Shown: positions 8,867 through 18,407, numbered from the stretch's first letter. The stretch is 64,000 nucleotides of DNA from Celerinatantimonas yamalensis (GCF_046054155.1 NZ_JBEQCT010000004.1:235322-299321); one strand, 5' to 3'. Numbers and translations are program-made. The notes: generated by a model from the letters alone, not told the origin.

Positions 8867-9658
8867 ATGACAATCGACACGCTTTTTCGCCAGTTATGGC
8901 AGCAGTATCTAGAGGTTACCCCCAGTGCCAAGCCGATCCAGCAGTTGCTCGGGCAAGGTGATCCGATTATTAATGATCATATTGCGCTGCGTACCTATGC
9001 ACTACCGGATATCGGTTTAGAAGATTTAGGCCGTCATTTTGTCCAGTTAGGATTTGAGTATGCTGGAGATTATCAATTTGGCGTCAAAAAATTACGGGCG
9101 CGTCATTTGCAACATCCAGATCCATCGATCCCTAAAGTCTTTATTAGCGAGCTTAAGGTTAATGAGCTTTCAGCGACAGCCCAGCGCATAATTGGGCAAC
9201 TGTATCAGCAGGTTAAGGTCGGCTTTATGGGGAGCGTCTCACATCTTTATAGTGGCCGCCCTTGGTCGGTGAGCTATCACGATTACCTCACACTCTTAAA
9301 CGAGAGTGAGTATGCGGCGTGGGTCGCAGCATTTGGCTATCGGGCCAATCATTTCACGGTTAATGTCAATCTGCTCGATGGCTTTTATGATTTAATCCAA
9401 GTGAATCAGGCGCTGGTCAATGCAGGGTTTAAACTCAATCACAGTGGCGGGGAAATCAAGGGCAGCGAACTGGCAATGCTAGAGCAATCATCTACCTTGG
9501 CAGATCATGTGGCGGTCAGTTTTAGCGATCAACAAGCGATTATTCCATCCTGTTTTTATGAGTTTGCACTGCGTTATCCTGATGCGTCTGGCCAACTCTA
9601 TCAAGGGTTTGTTGAAGCATCCGCGGATAAAATTTTCGATAGTACCAACGCTTTATAA
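8867..9658 (+). CDS. DUF1338 / 2-oxoadipate dioxygenase-decarboxylase-like protein
   Basis: Belongs to the DUF1338 family, whose characterised member HglS (YdcJ) is an iron-dependent enzyme turning 2-oxoadipate into 2-hydroxyglutarate. Here 263 aa, shorter than HglS. Putative metal ligands are seen in NDHIALRT (His, residue about 39), in ANHFTVNVN (His) and in FYEFALRYP (Glu), the pattern of the vicinal-oxygen-chelate fold. The start at 8867 is chosen for GGTGGA upstream; the ATG at 8837 would add a short unrelated leader. It stands alone between the porin and ahpC. The true substrate of these short versions is not known to me. Confidence 0.85.
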   Translation: MTIDTLFRQLWQQYLEVTPSAKPIQQLLGQGDPIINDHIALRTYALPDIGLEDLGRHFVQLGFEYAGDYQFGVKKLRARHLQHPDPSIPKVFISELKVNELSATAQRIIGQLYQQVKVGFMGSVSHLYSGRPWSVSYHDYLTLLNESEYAAWVAAFGYRANHFTVNVNLLDGFYDLIQVNQALVNAGFKLNHSGGEIKGSELAMLEQSSTLADHVAVSFSDQQAIIPSCFYEFALRYPDASGQLYQGFVEASADKIFDSTNAL

Positions 9659-10000
9659 GCATGAATTTTGGCGTGTGTCGCTATTAGGCGCGCGCTATTA
9701 TTCCTCCTTACATTCTTCTTCTATCGCTGTTTTGCTATATAAGTCATGGATGGTTCTGCAGACGAAAAAATCAATTATTCTCATATGGTTTTCTTCTTTT
9801 TGACAGAAGATAAGGCGCTAGAACACCCATTAATATTAACTAATTGTAAATTAAATATTACAGAAATGTGATATTCATATCATATTGATAGCTTTTATTA
9901 ATCAAAACATTAGAAATTAACAATTTCAAACAATCGTTAATCTCCCATAGAATAACCTCTGTCAACCCAATACGATTCTATGAACCTTAAGGATAACGCC
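9659..10000. other. Promoter region of ahpC
   Basis: A 342-base AT-rich gap before ahpC. Peroxide-responsive OxyR control is expected for this gene in the family, and ATATCATATTGATAG-like sequence near 9880-9895 is loosely similar to OxyR half-sites, but I cannot support a definite site. No ORF seen. Confidence 0.35.
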
Positions 10001-10558
10001 ATGATTAATACTGCGATCAAACCATTCCAAGCTACAGCTTTCAAACAAGGTGAATTTGTTGAAATTACTGACAATGACCTTAAAGGCAAGTGGGCTGTCG
10101 TGTTCTTTTACCCTGCCGACTTTACTTTTGTTTGCCCAACTGAGCTAGGTGATTTGGCCGATAACTATGATGAGTTCGAAAAACGTGGTGTAGAGATCTT
10201 CTCTGTTTCGACTGACACACATTTTACTCATAAGGCGTGGCACGATTCATCTGACACGATCGGTAAAATTCAATATCCGATGATTGGTGACCCAACACAT
10301 CTTATGGCTAACAACTTTGGCGTATTGCGTGAAGGTCAAGGTGTTGCTGACCGTGCGACATTTTTAATTGACCCAGAAGGGGTGATCCAAGCGATGGAAA
10401 TCACTGCTGAAGGGATTGGTCGTGATGCGCAAGACCTACTGCGCAAAGTGAAAGCCGCTCAGTATGTGGCCGCCCACCCTGGCGAAGTGTGCCCAGCTAA
10501 ATGGGAAGAAGGTGATGCAACATTAGCACCTTCTTTGGACTTAGTAGGCAAAATCTAA
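10001..10558 (+). CDS. ahpC: Alkyl hydroperoxide reductase, peroxiredoxin subunit
   Basis: Typical 2-Cys peroxiredoxin that reduces H2O2 and organic peroxides in the cytoplasm, recycled by AhpF. The peroxidatic cysteine lies in DFTFVCPTELGD (about residue 46) and the resolving one in HPGEVCPAKW near the C-terminus; the closing APSLDLVGKI is the AhpC tail. The ATG at 10001 is chosen since AAGGAT lies 8 bases upstream and family members begin close to it (MINTAIKPF); the ATG at 9980 would add 7 residues. It is followed by ahpF after a hairpin at 10569-10588, so expression of the pair may be uneven. Confidence 0.96.
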   Translation: MINTAIKPFQATAFKQGEFVEITDNDLKGKWAVVFFYPADFTFVCPTELGDLADNYDEFEKRGVEIFSVSTDTHFTHKAWHDSSDTIGKIQYPMIGDPTHLMANNFGVLREGQGVADRATFLIDPEGVIQAMEITAEGIGRDAQDLLRKVKAAQYVAAHPGEVCPAKWEEGDATLAPSLDLVGKI

Positions 10559-10568
10559 GTTTACTTCT

Positions 10569-10588
10569 GGCAGGTCTTTTGGCCTGCC
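10569..10588 (+). repeat. Hairpin between ahpC and ahpF
   Basis: GGCAGGTC (10569-10576), TTTT loop, GGCCTGCC (10581-10588). It has no U-run, and probably lowers ahpF relative to ahpC by attenuation or mRNA processing. Confidence 0.55.
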
Positions 10589-10623
10589 TGCTGTGTCACC
10601 TTCGATGATCTCTTGTAACAGGT

Positions 10624-12180
10624 ATGGTTCTTACGATGCTAGATTCAAAAGTAAAAAAACAGCTCGACACCTATTTTCAAAATATCGTTCATCCGATTGA
10701 GATTAAGGTGTTCACAGACCAATCAAACAAAGCCGCTGAACTGGCTGCCCTAGGGCAAGAAGTGAGCGAATTATCTGATCAAATCAAGTGTACTGTCGTG
10801 GCTGCAGATGGTTTTCGGGCACCGATGATGCAAATTGCCCCGCTAGGCGAGAAAGCGCGCGTTACCTTTGCCGGGGTGCCAATGGGACATGAGTTTACCT
10901 CATTTGTATTAGCGCTATTGCAAGCCGGTGGACATCCTTCTAAAGCGGATGTAGCAACGATTGACCAAGCACGCTCAATTAAGCAAGAATTGCATTTTGA
11001 AGTTTATGTGTCATTGACCTGCCAAAACTGCCCCGAAGTGGTTCAAGCCTTGAATTTATTTGCTAATTTGAACCCGAATGTCACCAGTACCATGATTGAT
11101 GGCGCGCTCTTTAAAAGTGAAGTTGAGCGACGCAATATCATGGCTGTGCCAACAGTTTATCTCAATGGGGAAGAATTTGGACAGGGACGGATGTCACTGA
11201 ACGAGATTTTAAATAAAGTCGATAGTGGCGCTAGTGTCAAGCAAGCGCAGGAACTGTCGACCAAAGAGCCCTTCGATGTGTTGGTTGTTGGAGGGGGCCC
11301 CGCCGGAGCTGCTGCTGCTATCTATGCGGCGCGTAAAGGGATCCGCACCGGGATCGTCGCTGATCGATTCGGTGGGCAGGTGTTAGATACCATGGCGATT
11401 GAAAATTTTATCTCCGTGAGTGCCACCGAAGGGCCTAAGTTAGTCGCTAATTTAGAGCAACATGTTTTAGATTATGATGTCGATTTGATCACGACACAGC
11501 GCGTCGCTAAATTGGAAAAGCACGACTTGATCGAAGTCACTTTAGACAATGGCGGGCAACTGAAAAGTAAAGCGGTCATTTTAGCAACAGGGGCGCGTTG
11601 GCGTGAGATGAATGTGCCCGGTGAGCAGCTTTATCGGGGCAAAGGTGTGGCCTATTGCCCACACTGCGATGGCCCACTGTTTAAAGGTAAACGGGTTGCG
11701 GTTATTGGTGGTGGTAACTCTGGTATTGAGGCCGCCATTGATTTAGCTGGGATCGTCGAACATGTCACTGTGCTGGAATTTAGTGACACATTGCGCGCCG
11801 ATGCAGTGTTAATTAAAAAAGCGCAGTCACTGGCCAATGTCACTATTATGACACAGGCAATGACCACCGAAGTGATCGGCGATGGCCAGCGAGTGATAGG
11901 GTTAAATTATAAAAACCGTACTAATGGTGACGCACATCTGCTCGATGTTGCTGGGATCTTTGTGCAAATTGGTTTGGTCCCTAACAGCGAATGGTTGCGT
12001 GATACCCTTGAGCTCACTGAGCGCGGAGAAATTGTTACCGACGCCCATGGGCAGACCTCACTTGCGGGCGTTTTTGCCGCTGGCGATGTCACTCATAGTC
12101 CATATAAACAGATTATTATCTCAATGGGGAGTGGCGCTTCCGCAGCACTAGGCGCTTTTGACTACCTCATCCGTCAATAA
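10624..12180 (+). CDS. ahpF: Alkyl hydroperoxide reductase subunit F (NADH-peroxiredoxin reductase)
   Basis: FAD- and NADH-dependent flavoprotein that passes electrons to AhpC. The N-terminal thioredoxin-like half has the CxxC in LTCQNCPE; then comes the FAD-binding VVGGGPAGAAAAIYAARKG, the thioredoxin-reductase-type redox pair in YCPHCDGPLFKG, the NADH-binding VIGGGNSGIEAA, and GVFAAGDVTHSPYKQ. The 518-aa frame starts at 10624; an ATG at 10636 (MLDSKVKKQL) fits the family start equally well and neither has a strong ribosome site. A good terminator follows. Confidence 0.96.
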   Translation: MVLTMLDSKVKKQLDTYFQNIVHPIEIKVFTDQSNKAAELAALGQEVSELSDQIKCTVVAADGFRAPMMQIAPLGEKARVTFAGVPMGHEFTSFVLALLQAGGHPSKADVATIDQARSIKQELHFEVYVSLTCQNCPEVVQALNLFANLNPNVTSTMIDGALFKSEVERRNIMAVPTVYLNGEEFGQGRMSLNEILNKVDSGASVKQAQELSTKEPFDVLVVGGGPAGAAAAIYAARKGIRTGIVADRFGGQVLDTMAIENFISVSATEGPKLVANLEQHVLDYDVDLITTQRVAKLEKHDLIEVTLDNGGQLKSKAVILATGARWREMNVPGEQLYRGKGVAYCPHCDGPLFKGKRVAVIGGGNSGIEAAIDLAGIVEHVTVLEFSDTLRADAVLIKKAQSLANVTIMTQAMTTEVIGDGQRVIGLNYKNRTNGDAHLLDVAGIFVQIGLVPNSEWLRDTLELTERGEIVTDAHGQTSLAGVFAAGDVTHSPYKQIIISMGSGASAALGAFDYLIRQ

Positions 12181-12205
12181 ACCCGCACGAACACTATGAT
12201 TTAAT

Positions 12206-12249
12206 AACCGCTTCATTCACGATGCTTGGCTGAAGCGGTTGCGTTTTTG
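12206..12249 (+). terminator. Rho-independent terminator after ahpF
   Basis: Stem AACCGCTTCA (12206-12215) / TGAAGCGGTT (12231-12240) followed by GCGTTTTTG. Confidence 0.8.
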
Positions 12250-12284
12250 TCCTTCGATAATATAGCTAACTATTCACTTTGAGT

Positions 12285-13589
12285 TTAATGCGTCGACCAA
12301 TGGGGTAGCCACAAGGCGATGTCTGGGAAAATCATAATCAATACCAGCCCGAACAGCCCCATCAGTGCATAAGGTAGTGCCCCGACAAGGACATCCGTAA
12401 GGGTATAATCGGGGCAAATTGCTTTAACGACAAATAAGTTCATTCCTACAGGGGGAGTTACTGCGCCGATTTCCATATTGATCACTAAGATCACCCCAAA
12501 CCAAATGAGATCAATATGCATAGTTTGCAAGGCCGGTAATAAAATCGGAACGGTGACTAAAATGGCGGCAGCCGCGTCCATAAACATCCCCAAAATGAGG
12601 TAGAGGATATTGATCACGATTAAAAACTGCCAGGTGTTCATCTGCAAATGAGTCATCCACTGTGCCACATCTTGAGGGATCTGTAACAATGACAAAGTGT
12701 TGCCAAATACCGATGCGCCTGCAATTAGCATTAAGATCATAGCACTGGTCTGCACACTGGCAGTTGTTGCGGCCATAAATTGTGGCCAGCTCAGTGTTCG
12801 TTTTAGCCCTGCAGTCCAGATTAAAGCATACAAAACGCCTACTCCAGCCGCTTCTGTCGGGGTGAACCAGCCACTATAGATCCCGCCTAGGACGACGGGA
12901 ATAATCAACAAACTGCCAATCATCTCTATATTAATTTGGGGTAAGGGGGCTTCGCCTGACGTTGTCATCGATTTGCGATTTGTCTCTCTGTCAGTGTACA
13001 TATACATGGCGTAAACAGAGTAGAGCATAAATAATCCAGCCAGAAGCAGACCGGGTATAATGCCAGCTAAAAATAGTTTGTTGATGGATGTGCTTGTGAC
13101 CAGTGAATAGAGGATAAATGAAATACTGGGCGGGATCAGAATCCCGAGCGTGCCTGATACGGCAACGCAGCCGGCGCTGAGTCGACGAGGATAGCCACGA
13201 CGACGCATCTCGGGAATACTGATCGAGCCAATAGTTGCGGCTGTCGCGGTTGACGAGCCTGAAATCGCAGCAAATATGGTACTGGCGATAGTCGCGGCAA
13301 TGGCTAGCCCTCCGGGTAGCTTGTAGGTGAGCCGATGTGCTAAATCAAATAGATCTTTACCTGCTTCACCTTTGAGCATTAATTGCCCCATAAATATATA
13401 TAGAGGAATGGCGATGATCACAAACGAGTTTAAATCGCTGTAGGCTGTTTGAGCGAGCGCATCAATTCCCGGATTGATACCAATGACCAGCATATAACCA
13501 ATCATGCCACTTAACAGCAGTGAAATGGCAATCGGTAGCCCGAGAATCAACAGTATTGCTAAAGTGAGGCTCATGAGAGTGAAAGACAT
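12285..13589 (-). CDS. TRAP transporter, large permease subunit (DctM family)
   Basis: Large membrane subunit of a tripartite ATP-independent periplasmic transporter, with about a dozen hydrophobic segments. Family features: SGSSTATAATIGSISIPEM, GTLGILIPPSISFI and GAVTPPVGMNLFVV. The start at 13589 (MSFTLMSLTLAI) is preferred to the ATG-like start at 13619 because GGAG lies about 10 bases upstream. It is the last gene of a dctP-dctQ-dctM operon read right to left. The import is driven by an ion gradient; the substrate (often a C4-dicarboxylate or other organic acid) cannot be told from sequence. Confidence 0.92.
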   Translation of the reverse strand: MSFTLMSLTLAILLILGLPIAISLLLSGMIGYMLVIGINPGIDALAQTAYSDLNSFVIIAIPLYIFMGQLMLKGEAGKDLFDLAHRLTYKLPGGLAIAATIASTIFAAISGSSTATAATIGSISIPEMRRRGYPRRLSAGCVAVSGTLGILIPPSISFILYSLVTSTSINKLFLAGIIPGLLLAGLFMLYSVYAMYMYTDRETNRKSMTTSGEAPLPQINIEMIGSLLIIPVVLGGIYSGWFTPTEAAGVGVLYALIWTAGLKRTLSWPQFMAATTASVQTSAMILMLIAGASVFGNTLSLLQIPQDVAQWMTHLQMNTWQFLIVINILYLILGMFMDAAAAILVTVPILLPALQTMHIDLIWFGVILVINMEIGAVTPPVGMNLFVVKAICPDYTLTDVLVGALPYALMGLFGLVLIMIFPDIALWLPHWSTH

Positions 13590-13651
13590 TAAACAGCTCC
13601 ATTGCAACAGACAAAGCAAAAAAGACTAAACGAATCATTATGGCCAATCAT

Positions 13652-14191
13652 TCAGGATTTATTCGATGATGATTGGCGCCAGTCGCGTAAAAATTTATAT
13701 AGTTCAGCTATCCCCCATAAACTGGCACCAATAGGGATCGCTATCTCGGCAATCCATACCGGCCATTGCACGACATCAAGTGTGATTTCATGCGTTTGGA
13801 TACTGTCAATAGTGAGTCGGTAGCCCGAGAGCGCAAACACAATCAAAAAGCCAATAATGATGAGAAAGCGTAATATCATCAGCCATTGACCCCGTCCGAT
13901 GAGATGCTCAAGTGCAATTCCCGCGTTTACATGTCGTCCATGTAAAGCCGTGCTAACCGCGCCGATAAAGGCCAGCCAAAGTAGGCAGAAGAGATCTAAA
14001 TCATAGGTCCAAGAGTTATCAAGTTTGAACACTCGCAATGCAATACCCATGATGATCGAGACGCTCAGTAAGATTAATGATGTCCCGCTAACTAAGCCTG
14101 CCCACTTTGCGACCTGAGCGCAGCCTGTCTCAAGTTTACGAAAAGGGCCCGTCTGGCCCCGGTGCGATGTTTGATCTGACTGAGTAACCAT
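13652..14191 (-). CDS. TRAP transporter, small permease subunit (DctQ family)
   Basis: A 179-aa protein with four hydrophobic segments (for example AGLVSGTSLILLSVSIIMGIA and LMILRFLIIIGFLIVFAL), the size and topology of DctQ subunits that pair with DctM. Its start lies 11 bases after the dctP stop, and its stop is about 60 bases before dctM, so the three genes form one operon. Confidence 0.88.
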   Translation of the reverse strand: MVTQSDQTSHRGQTGPFRKLETGCAQVAKWAGLVSGTSLILLSVSIIMGIALRVFKLDNSWTYDLDLFCLLWLAFIGAVSTALHGRHVNAGIALEHLIGRGQWLMILRFLIIIGFLIVFALSGYRLTIDSIQTHEITLDVVQWPVWIAEIAIPIGASLWGIAELYKFLRDWRQSSSNKS

Positions 14192-14202
14192 GCCGGTGCT
14201 CG

Positions 14203-15225
14203 CTATCCATGGATTGAAGAGGGATTGATATCCTGCAATAGCATTTTGCCCGTTGCACCTGTTTCCTTCAGATAGTTTTTGCGATCAAGTGTGCCTGCGG
14301 TTGCCATCCATGGTTTAAGGGCCGCGCCTTTTAGCACGCTCACGTGGTTGCCCGCTTGTTTAAGCGTTTGGATATCCTGTGTGTATTCATGTTCAATCGA
14401 TTGAATGGCTGATTTTTCTGAAGATTGTGCAGCCTTTGAAATAATTGAGCGTTGCTGTGGGGTTAGACCGTTCCACCAGTGCAAGTTAACTTGAACCGGA
14501 TAAATGAGCGGAACATAGTGAATTGCACTGACATATTTACCCACTTCATACCATTTGCGCGACACAATTGTAGATAATCCTGATACTCCGCCATCCAGCG
14601 CGCCGCGCTGGATGGCGGTATAAACTTCACTCGAGTCGATTGCGACGGGGGTCGCGCCTTGGCTTTGTAAGAACAGCGCTGACAATTTCCCTTCAGAGCG
14701 GATTCGTAACCCTTTTAAATCCGAGGGTTTTATGATCGCATGGTGATTATTAATGTAGGATTTAGCATAACCATAGAAGCCCCAAGCAATGATGCGAACG
14801 CCATGTTTTTCTAAGATAGTATTAATGTCTTGGCCGAGTTTGCCATGCAAGTTGGCTAATAAGCTCTTCGCATCAGGGACTAAGAAAGGGATGGTATCAA
14901 ACTCAAAAGCAGGCTCATATTTTGACCACCAATGCAGTGCATTGATCCCCATGTTGGTGGTGTTATTCATAATTCCTTTGGCAATATTTGAGGCCTTAAA
15001 CAGTGAGCCTGACGGATAAGTCTGTACATCAATTTGGCCGTGACTGAGAGTCTTTATGTTCTTAGCGATAAGTTCAGCTTGTTCGGCTGTCGCAGTATGA
15101 GGCGGCATATACCATGCAAAGCGAAGTTGTAATTCGCTGGCCTGAGCGGCCACTGTACTGCAACTCAAAAGCATGGCGCTAACAAACAGGCGTAATTTAT
15201 GGTGTGGATAGTGTCGTATATTCAT
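14203..15225 (-). CDS. TRAP transporter solute-binding protein (DctP family)
   Basis: Periplasmic binding protein of the TRAP system. Residues 1-29 form a signal peptide with a cluster of basic residues then a hydrophobic stretch ending AAQASE. The DctP pattern is clear: LRFAWYMPPHT, LKGLRIRSEGKL with the Arg that normally pairs with a substrate carboxylate, GATPVAIDSSEVYTAIQRGALDG, and a Trp-rich VNLHWWNGLTP. AGAGAGG lies 6-8 bases upstream of the ATG. First gene of the operon. Confidence 0.92.
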   Translation of the reverse strand: MNIRHYPHHKLRLFVSAMLLSCSTVAAQASELQLRFAWYMPPHTATAEQAELIAKNIKTLSHGQIDVQTYPSGSLFKASNIAKGIMNNTTNMGINALHWWSKYEPAFEFDTIPFLVPDAKSLLANLHGKLGQDINTILEKHGVRIIAWGFYGYAKSYINNHHAIIKPSDLKGLRIRSEGKLSALFLQSQGATPVAIDSSEVYTAIQRGALDGGVSGLSTIVSRKWYEVGKYVSAIHYVPLIYPVQVNLHWWNGLTPQQRSIISKAAQSSEKSAIQSIEHEYTQDIQTLKQAGNHVSVLKGAALKPWMATAGTLDRKNYLKETGATGKMLLQDINPSSIHG

Positions 15226-15572
15226 AAGGCCTCTCTTGGCGTGCGATGGTGTGACTGTGCTTATCTCCGCTTACGCGCCGGCATCAATCGATTCACGTTT
15301 TAGCGTAAGCGATGGCAGCGAGTAGGTTAATATTATTGTTAATGATGTGTTAATATTATGTTTTTTATCATACCAAGGTAGCGGTTCTGGGCAAGATGAA
15401 CAGTGAAGTAAGCAGAGATTTTGTTGAGAAGTCTGATAGACATCGCATTTTAGCTAAAGGCGAGTGTGACTCGCATCACGACAAGATAGCGGTTATGGCA
15501 CGAGATGGCGAGCGCGTGTAATCGTCAGATAAAGCGTTATCTTTTGTGTAGGGCAAAGCTTGAGAGATTGTT
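15226..15572. other. Gap between the TRAP operon and crp
   Basis: About 350 bases holding the promoter of the TRAP operon (read leftward). No ORF seen. A CRP-like site is listed separately. Confidence 0.4.
15465..15480. promoter_or_regulatory. CRP site, near consensus, upstream of TRAP operon
   Basis: TGTGACTCGCATCACG: both half-sites TGTGA and TCAC with the correct 6-base spacer, one mismatch to TGTGA-N6-TCACA. It lies about 240 bases upstream of the dctP start, which is far for direct activation unless the promoter is also distant. Confidence 0.6.
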
Positions 15573-15573
15573 G

Positions 15574-15632
15574 CGGCGCCTGTTGAAATAGGCGCCGGAC
15601 GGTTGTCGTTTCACTGTCAGCGTGAAACGACA
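15574..15632 (-). terminator. Tandem hairpins after crp
   Basis: Two inverted repeats lie just downstream of crp (read leftward): TGTCGTTTCAC with its complement (15604-15614 / 15622-15632) and CGGCGCC with its complement (15574-15580 / 15591-15597). No U-run follows. Confidence 0.5.
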
Positions 15633-15641
15633 TGAGTTGGG

Positions 15642-16280
15642 TTAGCGGGTACCAAAGACGACAATGGTTTTCCCGTGAGCAGAAATCAGATTTTGCTCTT
15701 CGAGCATTTTTAAAATCCGTCCGACTGTCTCCCGCGAACAGCCTACAATCTGCCCAATTTCTTGGCGTGTGATTTTGATTTGCATCCCATCAGGATGGGT
15801 CATCGCATCGGGTTGTTTAGCCAAATTCAGCAATGTTTGGGCAATCCGTCCAGTGACATCCAAAAATGCTAAATTCCCGACTTTTTGGCTGGTGACTTGT
15901 AGACGCTGCGCCATTTGTGTGGAAAGTCGCATCAGGATATCTGGATTAACCTGGATCAGCTGGCGAAATTTCTTATAAGAAATTTCAGCAACTTCACAAG
16001 GCGTTTTTGCTCTGATCCACGCACTACGAACTGAAGTTTCATCTTCTTCAAACAGACCGAGTTCTCCCATGAAATCGCCCTGATTAAGATAGGAGAGGAT
16101 CATCTCTTTGCCTTCATCATCTTTGATCAGCACAGATACCGAACCCTTCACAATATAGTAAAGCGTCTCTGCTTTTTCACCTGCATGGATAAGGGTACTT
16201 TTGGATGGGTACTTATGAATATGGCAATGCGATAGAAACCATTCTAATACAGGATCCGTTTGAGGTTTTCCGAGTACCAT
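15642..16280 (-). CDS. crp: cAMP receptor protein
   Basis: Global cAMP-dependent transcription regulator, 212 aa against 210 in E. coli. N-terminal cyclic-nucleotide-binding domain with the phosphate-cassette region GELGLFEEDETSVRSAW (the E. coli R82, S83 equivalents in VRSA), the long dimer helix, then the winged helix with GCSRETVGRILK as recognition helix. GAGGA lies upstream of the ATG. Its neighbours yhfA and prkB are those of E. coli crp. It probably acts on the glpFK and TRAP CRP sites in this window. Confidence 0.97.
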   Translation of the reverse strand: MVLGKPQTDPVLEWFLSHCHIHKYPSKSTLIHAGEKAETLYYIVKGSVSVLIKDDEGKEMILSYLNQGDFMGELGLFEEDETSVRSAWIRAKTPCEVAEISYKKFRQLIQVNPDILMRLSTQMAQRLQVTSQKVGNLAFLDVTGRIAQTLLNLAKQPDAMTHPDGMQIKITRQEIGQIVGCSRETVGRILKMLEEQNLISAHGKTIVVFGTR

Positions 16281-16790
16281 AGATAGTCCTCTAATTTTTT
16301 TAGTTTTATTTCAAATTGTGCCTAGGGTATGTTGACGTTTTGAGGTTGAGTTTTATCCATCGAAAAGTAGCCGATCATTATGCTTTGTTGCCTTGGTGTG
16401 CACTAGGTGTCACAGCCATGGGCAAAATCCATTTAGATGAATCCAAAGGGCAGCGGTTGCTGAGAATGTATTCCGCATTCGTTCACCATCGGTGTTGATA
16501 ATCACCATGATGATGCGCTATCTGGTCAACTCTCGGCCATTTGCTACAAAACCATCACAAAACGTCAATATTTCCCTAGCATGTAGGGCACATCGAGCAA
16601 TCCCTTAGACTTCATAGCATAAGCGGCTTGCGATATTGCTGCAAGAGGGATCTGCACAATAAAATAGGGCTTATCTGAGTCATCACTCACGAGCCTCGTT
16701 TTTCAGCGATCCAAAGCTGGCGTTTCATCAAGGGCTCTATTAAGCTGACGCTTTTGAAATTGCACGTCGTGTGTTGTAGGAGCAAACAGA
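16281..16790. other. crp-yhfA divergent promoter region
   Basis: A 510-base gap between divergent crp and yhfA. It must hold both promoters; long leaders are usual for crp. I see no ORF with a recognisable product and no strong hairpin. Confidence 0.4.
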
Positions 16791-17201
16791 ATGCAAGCGA
16801 AAGTCAAGTGGGCTGGTGATATGCAGTTTATTGGTGAATCTGGATCAGGTCATGCGTTGGTGATGGACGGTAATGGTGCCCAGACGGCAGCCAGTCCGAT
16901 GGAAGTGCTGTTAATGGCTGCAGGTGGTTGCAGCTCTGTGGATGTTGTTTCTATTTTACAAAAAGCGCGGCAACCTTTTCATGACTGCTACGTTGAATTA
17001 ACCACCGAGCGTGCCGATACCACACCACGTGTGTTTACCAAAATTCATCTACATTTTGTACTGACAGGTAGCGCTAAACTCAGTGACAAACAAGTTGCTC
17101 GTGCTGTCGATCTATCGATGGAAAAATATTGTTCAGTGTCACTGATGCTGAGCAAACATTGCCCGATTGAACATAGTTATGAGATCCGCATTAGCGAATA
17201 A
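16791..17201 (+). CDS. yhfA: OsmC-family protein YhfA
   Basis: A 136-aa OsmC/Ohr-fold protein of the YhfA type. Two conserved cysteines are seen, in AAGGCSSVDV (about residue 47) and in LSKHCPIEHSYEI (about residue 124), the pair used for thiol-based peroxide chemistry in OsmC relatives. TAGGAG lies upstream. In E. coli yhfA sits between crp and prkB, just as here. It ends 2 bases from the convergent prkB stop. Confidence 0.9.
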   Translation: MQAKVKWAGDMQFIGESGSGHALVMDGNGAQTAASPMEVLLMAAGGCSSVDVVSILQKARQPFHDCYVELTTERADTTPRVFTKIHLHFVLTGSAKLSDKQVARAVDLSMEKYCSVSLMLSKHCPIEHSYEIRISE

Positions 17202-17203
17202 CG

Positions 17204-18073
17204 CTAGCTGACTTCTCCTGTATCGAGTAATCGTTGCAGAATGGGCAGTAAAATCAACTCCATGGCGAACCCCATTTTACCACCCGGAACGACCATGGTG
17301 TTGATGCGTGACATAAAGGCACCGTCAATCATCTGTAGCAAATAGGGAAAATCGATATTTTTTAATCCACGAAACCGCACGACCAGCATACTTTCATCGG
17401 CACTGGGAATGCTTTTGGCACTAAATGGGTTCGAGGTATCAACGGTCGGCACCCGCTGAAAATTAATATGGGTGCGTGAGAATTGCGGCGTAATGTAATT
17501 AATGTAGTCATCCATGGAACGTACAATTGACTCTTGAACCGCTTCACGAGAATGACCGCGTTCGGTTGTATCGCGGATCAGTTTTTGAATCCACTCTAAG
17601 TTGACGATAGGGACCATGCCAATCAACAGGTCAACATGCTGTGATACATTGACATCTTCCCAAAGTACGCCGCCGTGCAGCCCTTCATAAAATAATAGAT
17701 CCGTATCGGTTGCTAACTCTTGCCAAGGGGTAAATGTGCCAGGCATCTGGTTGTAGGGAACCGCATCATCAAAGGTATGCAGGTAGCGCCGATAACGCCC
17801 CGTCCCCTCATCACCATATTCTTTAAAAAAATTATGTAGGAGCTGAAAATCATTGGCTTCGGCGCCAAAATAGCTAATATGGCGGCCCTGTTCCCGAGCT
17901 TTACGAATCGCAATGTCCATTTCCGGACGGGTATAGCGGTGAAAACTATCCCCTTCAATAAAAGCTGCACGTTGGTGAAGCTGGCGAAATAAGTGGGCAA
18001 ATACTTCGCTGGTTGTAGTTGTCCCCGCTCCTGATGAGCCAGTAACTGCGATGATAGGATGTTTGGTTGACAT
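17204..18073 (-). CDS. prkB: Phosphoribulokinase-like protein PrkB
   Basis: A 289-aa P-loop kinase of the phosphoribulokinase/uridine kinase family. Walker A is VTGSSGAGTTTTSE at residues 10-23; EGDSFHRY and LLFYEGLHGG follow as in PRK relatives. In non-photosynthetic enterobacteria and vibrios this is a conserved gene of unclear role beside crp, so ribulose-5-phosphate kinase activity should not be assumed. Its start is 26 bases from the yheU stop, so the two are co-transcribed. Confidence 0.92.
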   Translation of the reverse strand: MSTKHPIIAVTGSSGAGTTTTSEVFAHLFRQLHQRAAFIEGDSFHRYTRPEMDIAIRKAREQGRHISYFGAEANDFQLLHNFFKEYGDEGTGRYRRYLHTFDDAVPYNQMPGTFTPWQELATDTDLLFYEGLHGGVLWEDVNVSQHVDLLIGMVPIVNLEWIQKLIRDTTERGHSREAVQESIVRSMDDYINYITPQFSRTHINFQRVPTVDTSNPFSAKSIPSADESMLVVRFRGLKNIDFPYLLQMIDGAFMSRINTMVVPGGKMGFAMELILLPILQRLLDTGEVS

Positions 18074-18099
18074 AATGATTCCTGTATCGTGGCGTCCGG

Positions 18100-18339
18100 T
18101 TACTTCATCGAGCTCGATTGCTGCGCTTTAAAATCTTGGATTGACATCAAATTAACAGACTCATGTAACTCAGAATAAACAACTACAATATGGCCTGACT
18201 CAAGCTGAGCGCGTAGCGCACTGACCTTTTCAGCAAAGGATAGTTCCTCAGAGCCGTAATCGGTGCCTTCTCGCAGCACAAAAGATTCTAATAAATTGGT
18301 GAGGGTTTCCTGATTGAGTTGCTGCCAAGGAATAATCAT
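18100..18339 (-). CDS. yheU: YheU family protein
   Basis: A 79-aa member of the YheU (UPF0270) family, with the conserved LTNLLESFVLREGTDYG and VVVYSELHESVNLM. The start at 18339 (MIIPWQQL) matches the E. coli start; the longer frame from 18384 is not needed. It precedes prkB on the same strand. In E. coli its other neighbour is yheT, which here is 13 kb away at 31259. Confidence 0.9.
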   Translation of the reverse strand: MIIPWQQLNQETLTNLLESFVLREGTDYGSEELSFAEKVSALRAQLESGHIVVVYSELHESVNLMSIQDFKAQQSSSMK

Positions 18340-18407
18340 CAACGCACCTATTGCAGAAGATATCAAGCCGTCATCATACAACATATCATCGATGCAGTTT
18401 AATCCAA

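Noticed and set aside
9870..9975. OxyR site upstream of ahpC
   Set aside because: Only loose similarity to the ATAG-type half-sites; not enough to call.
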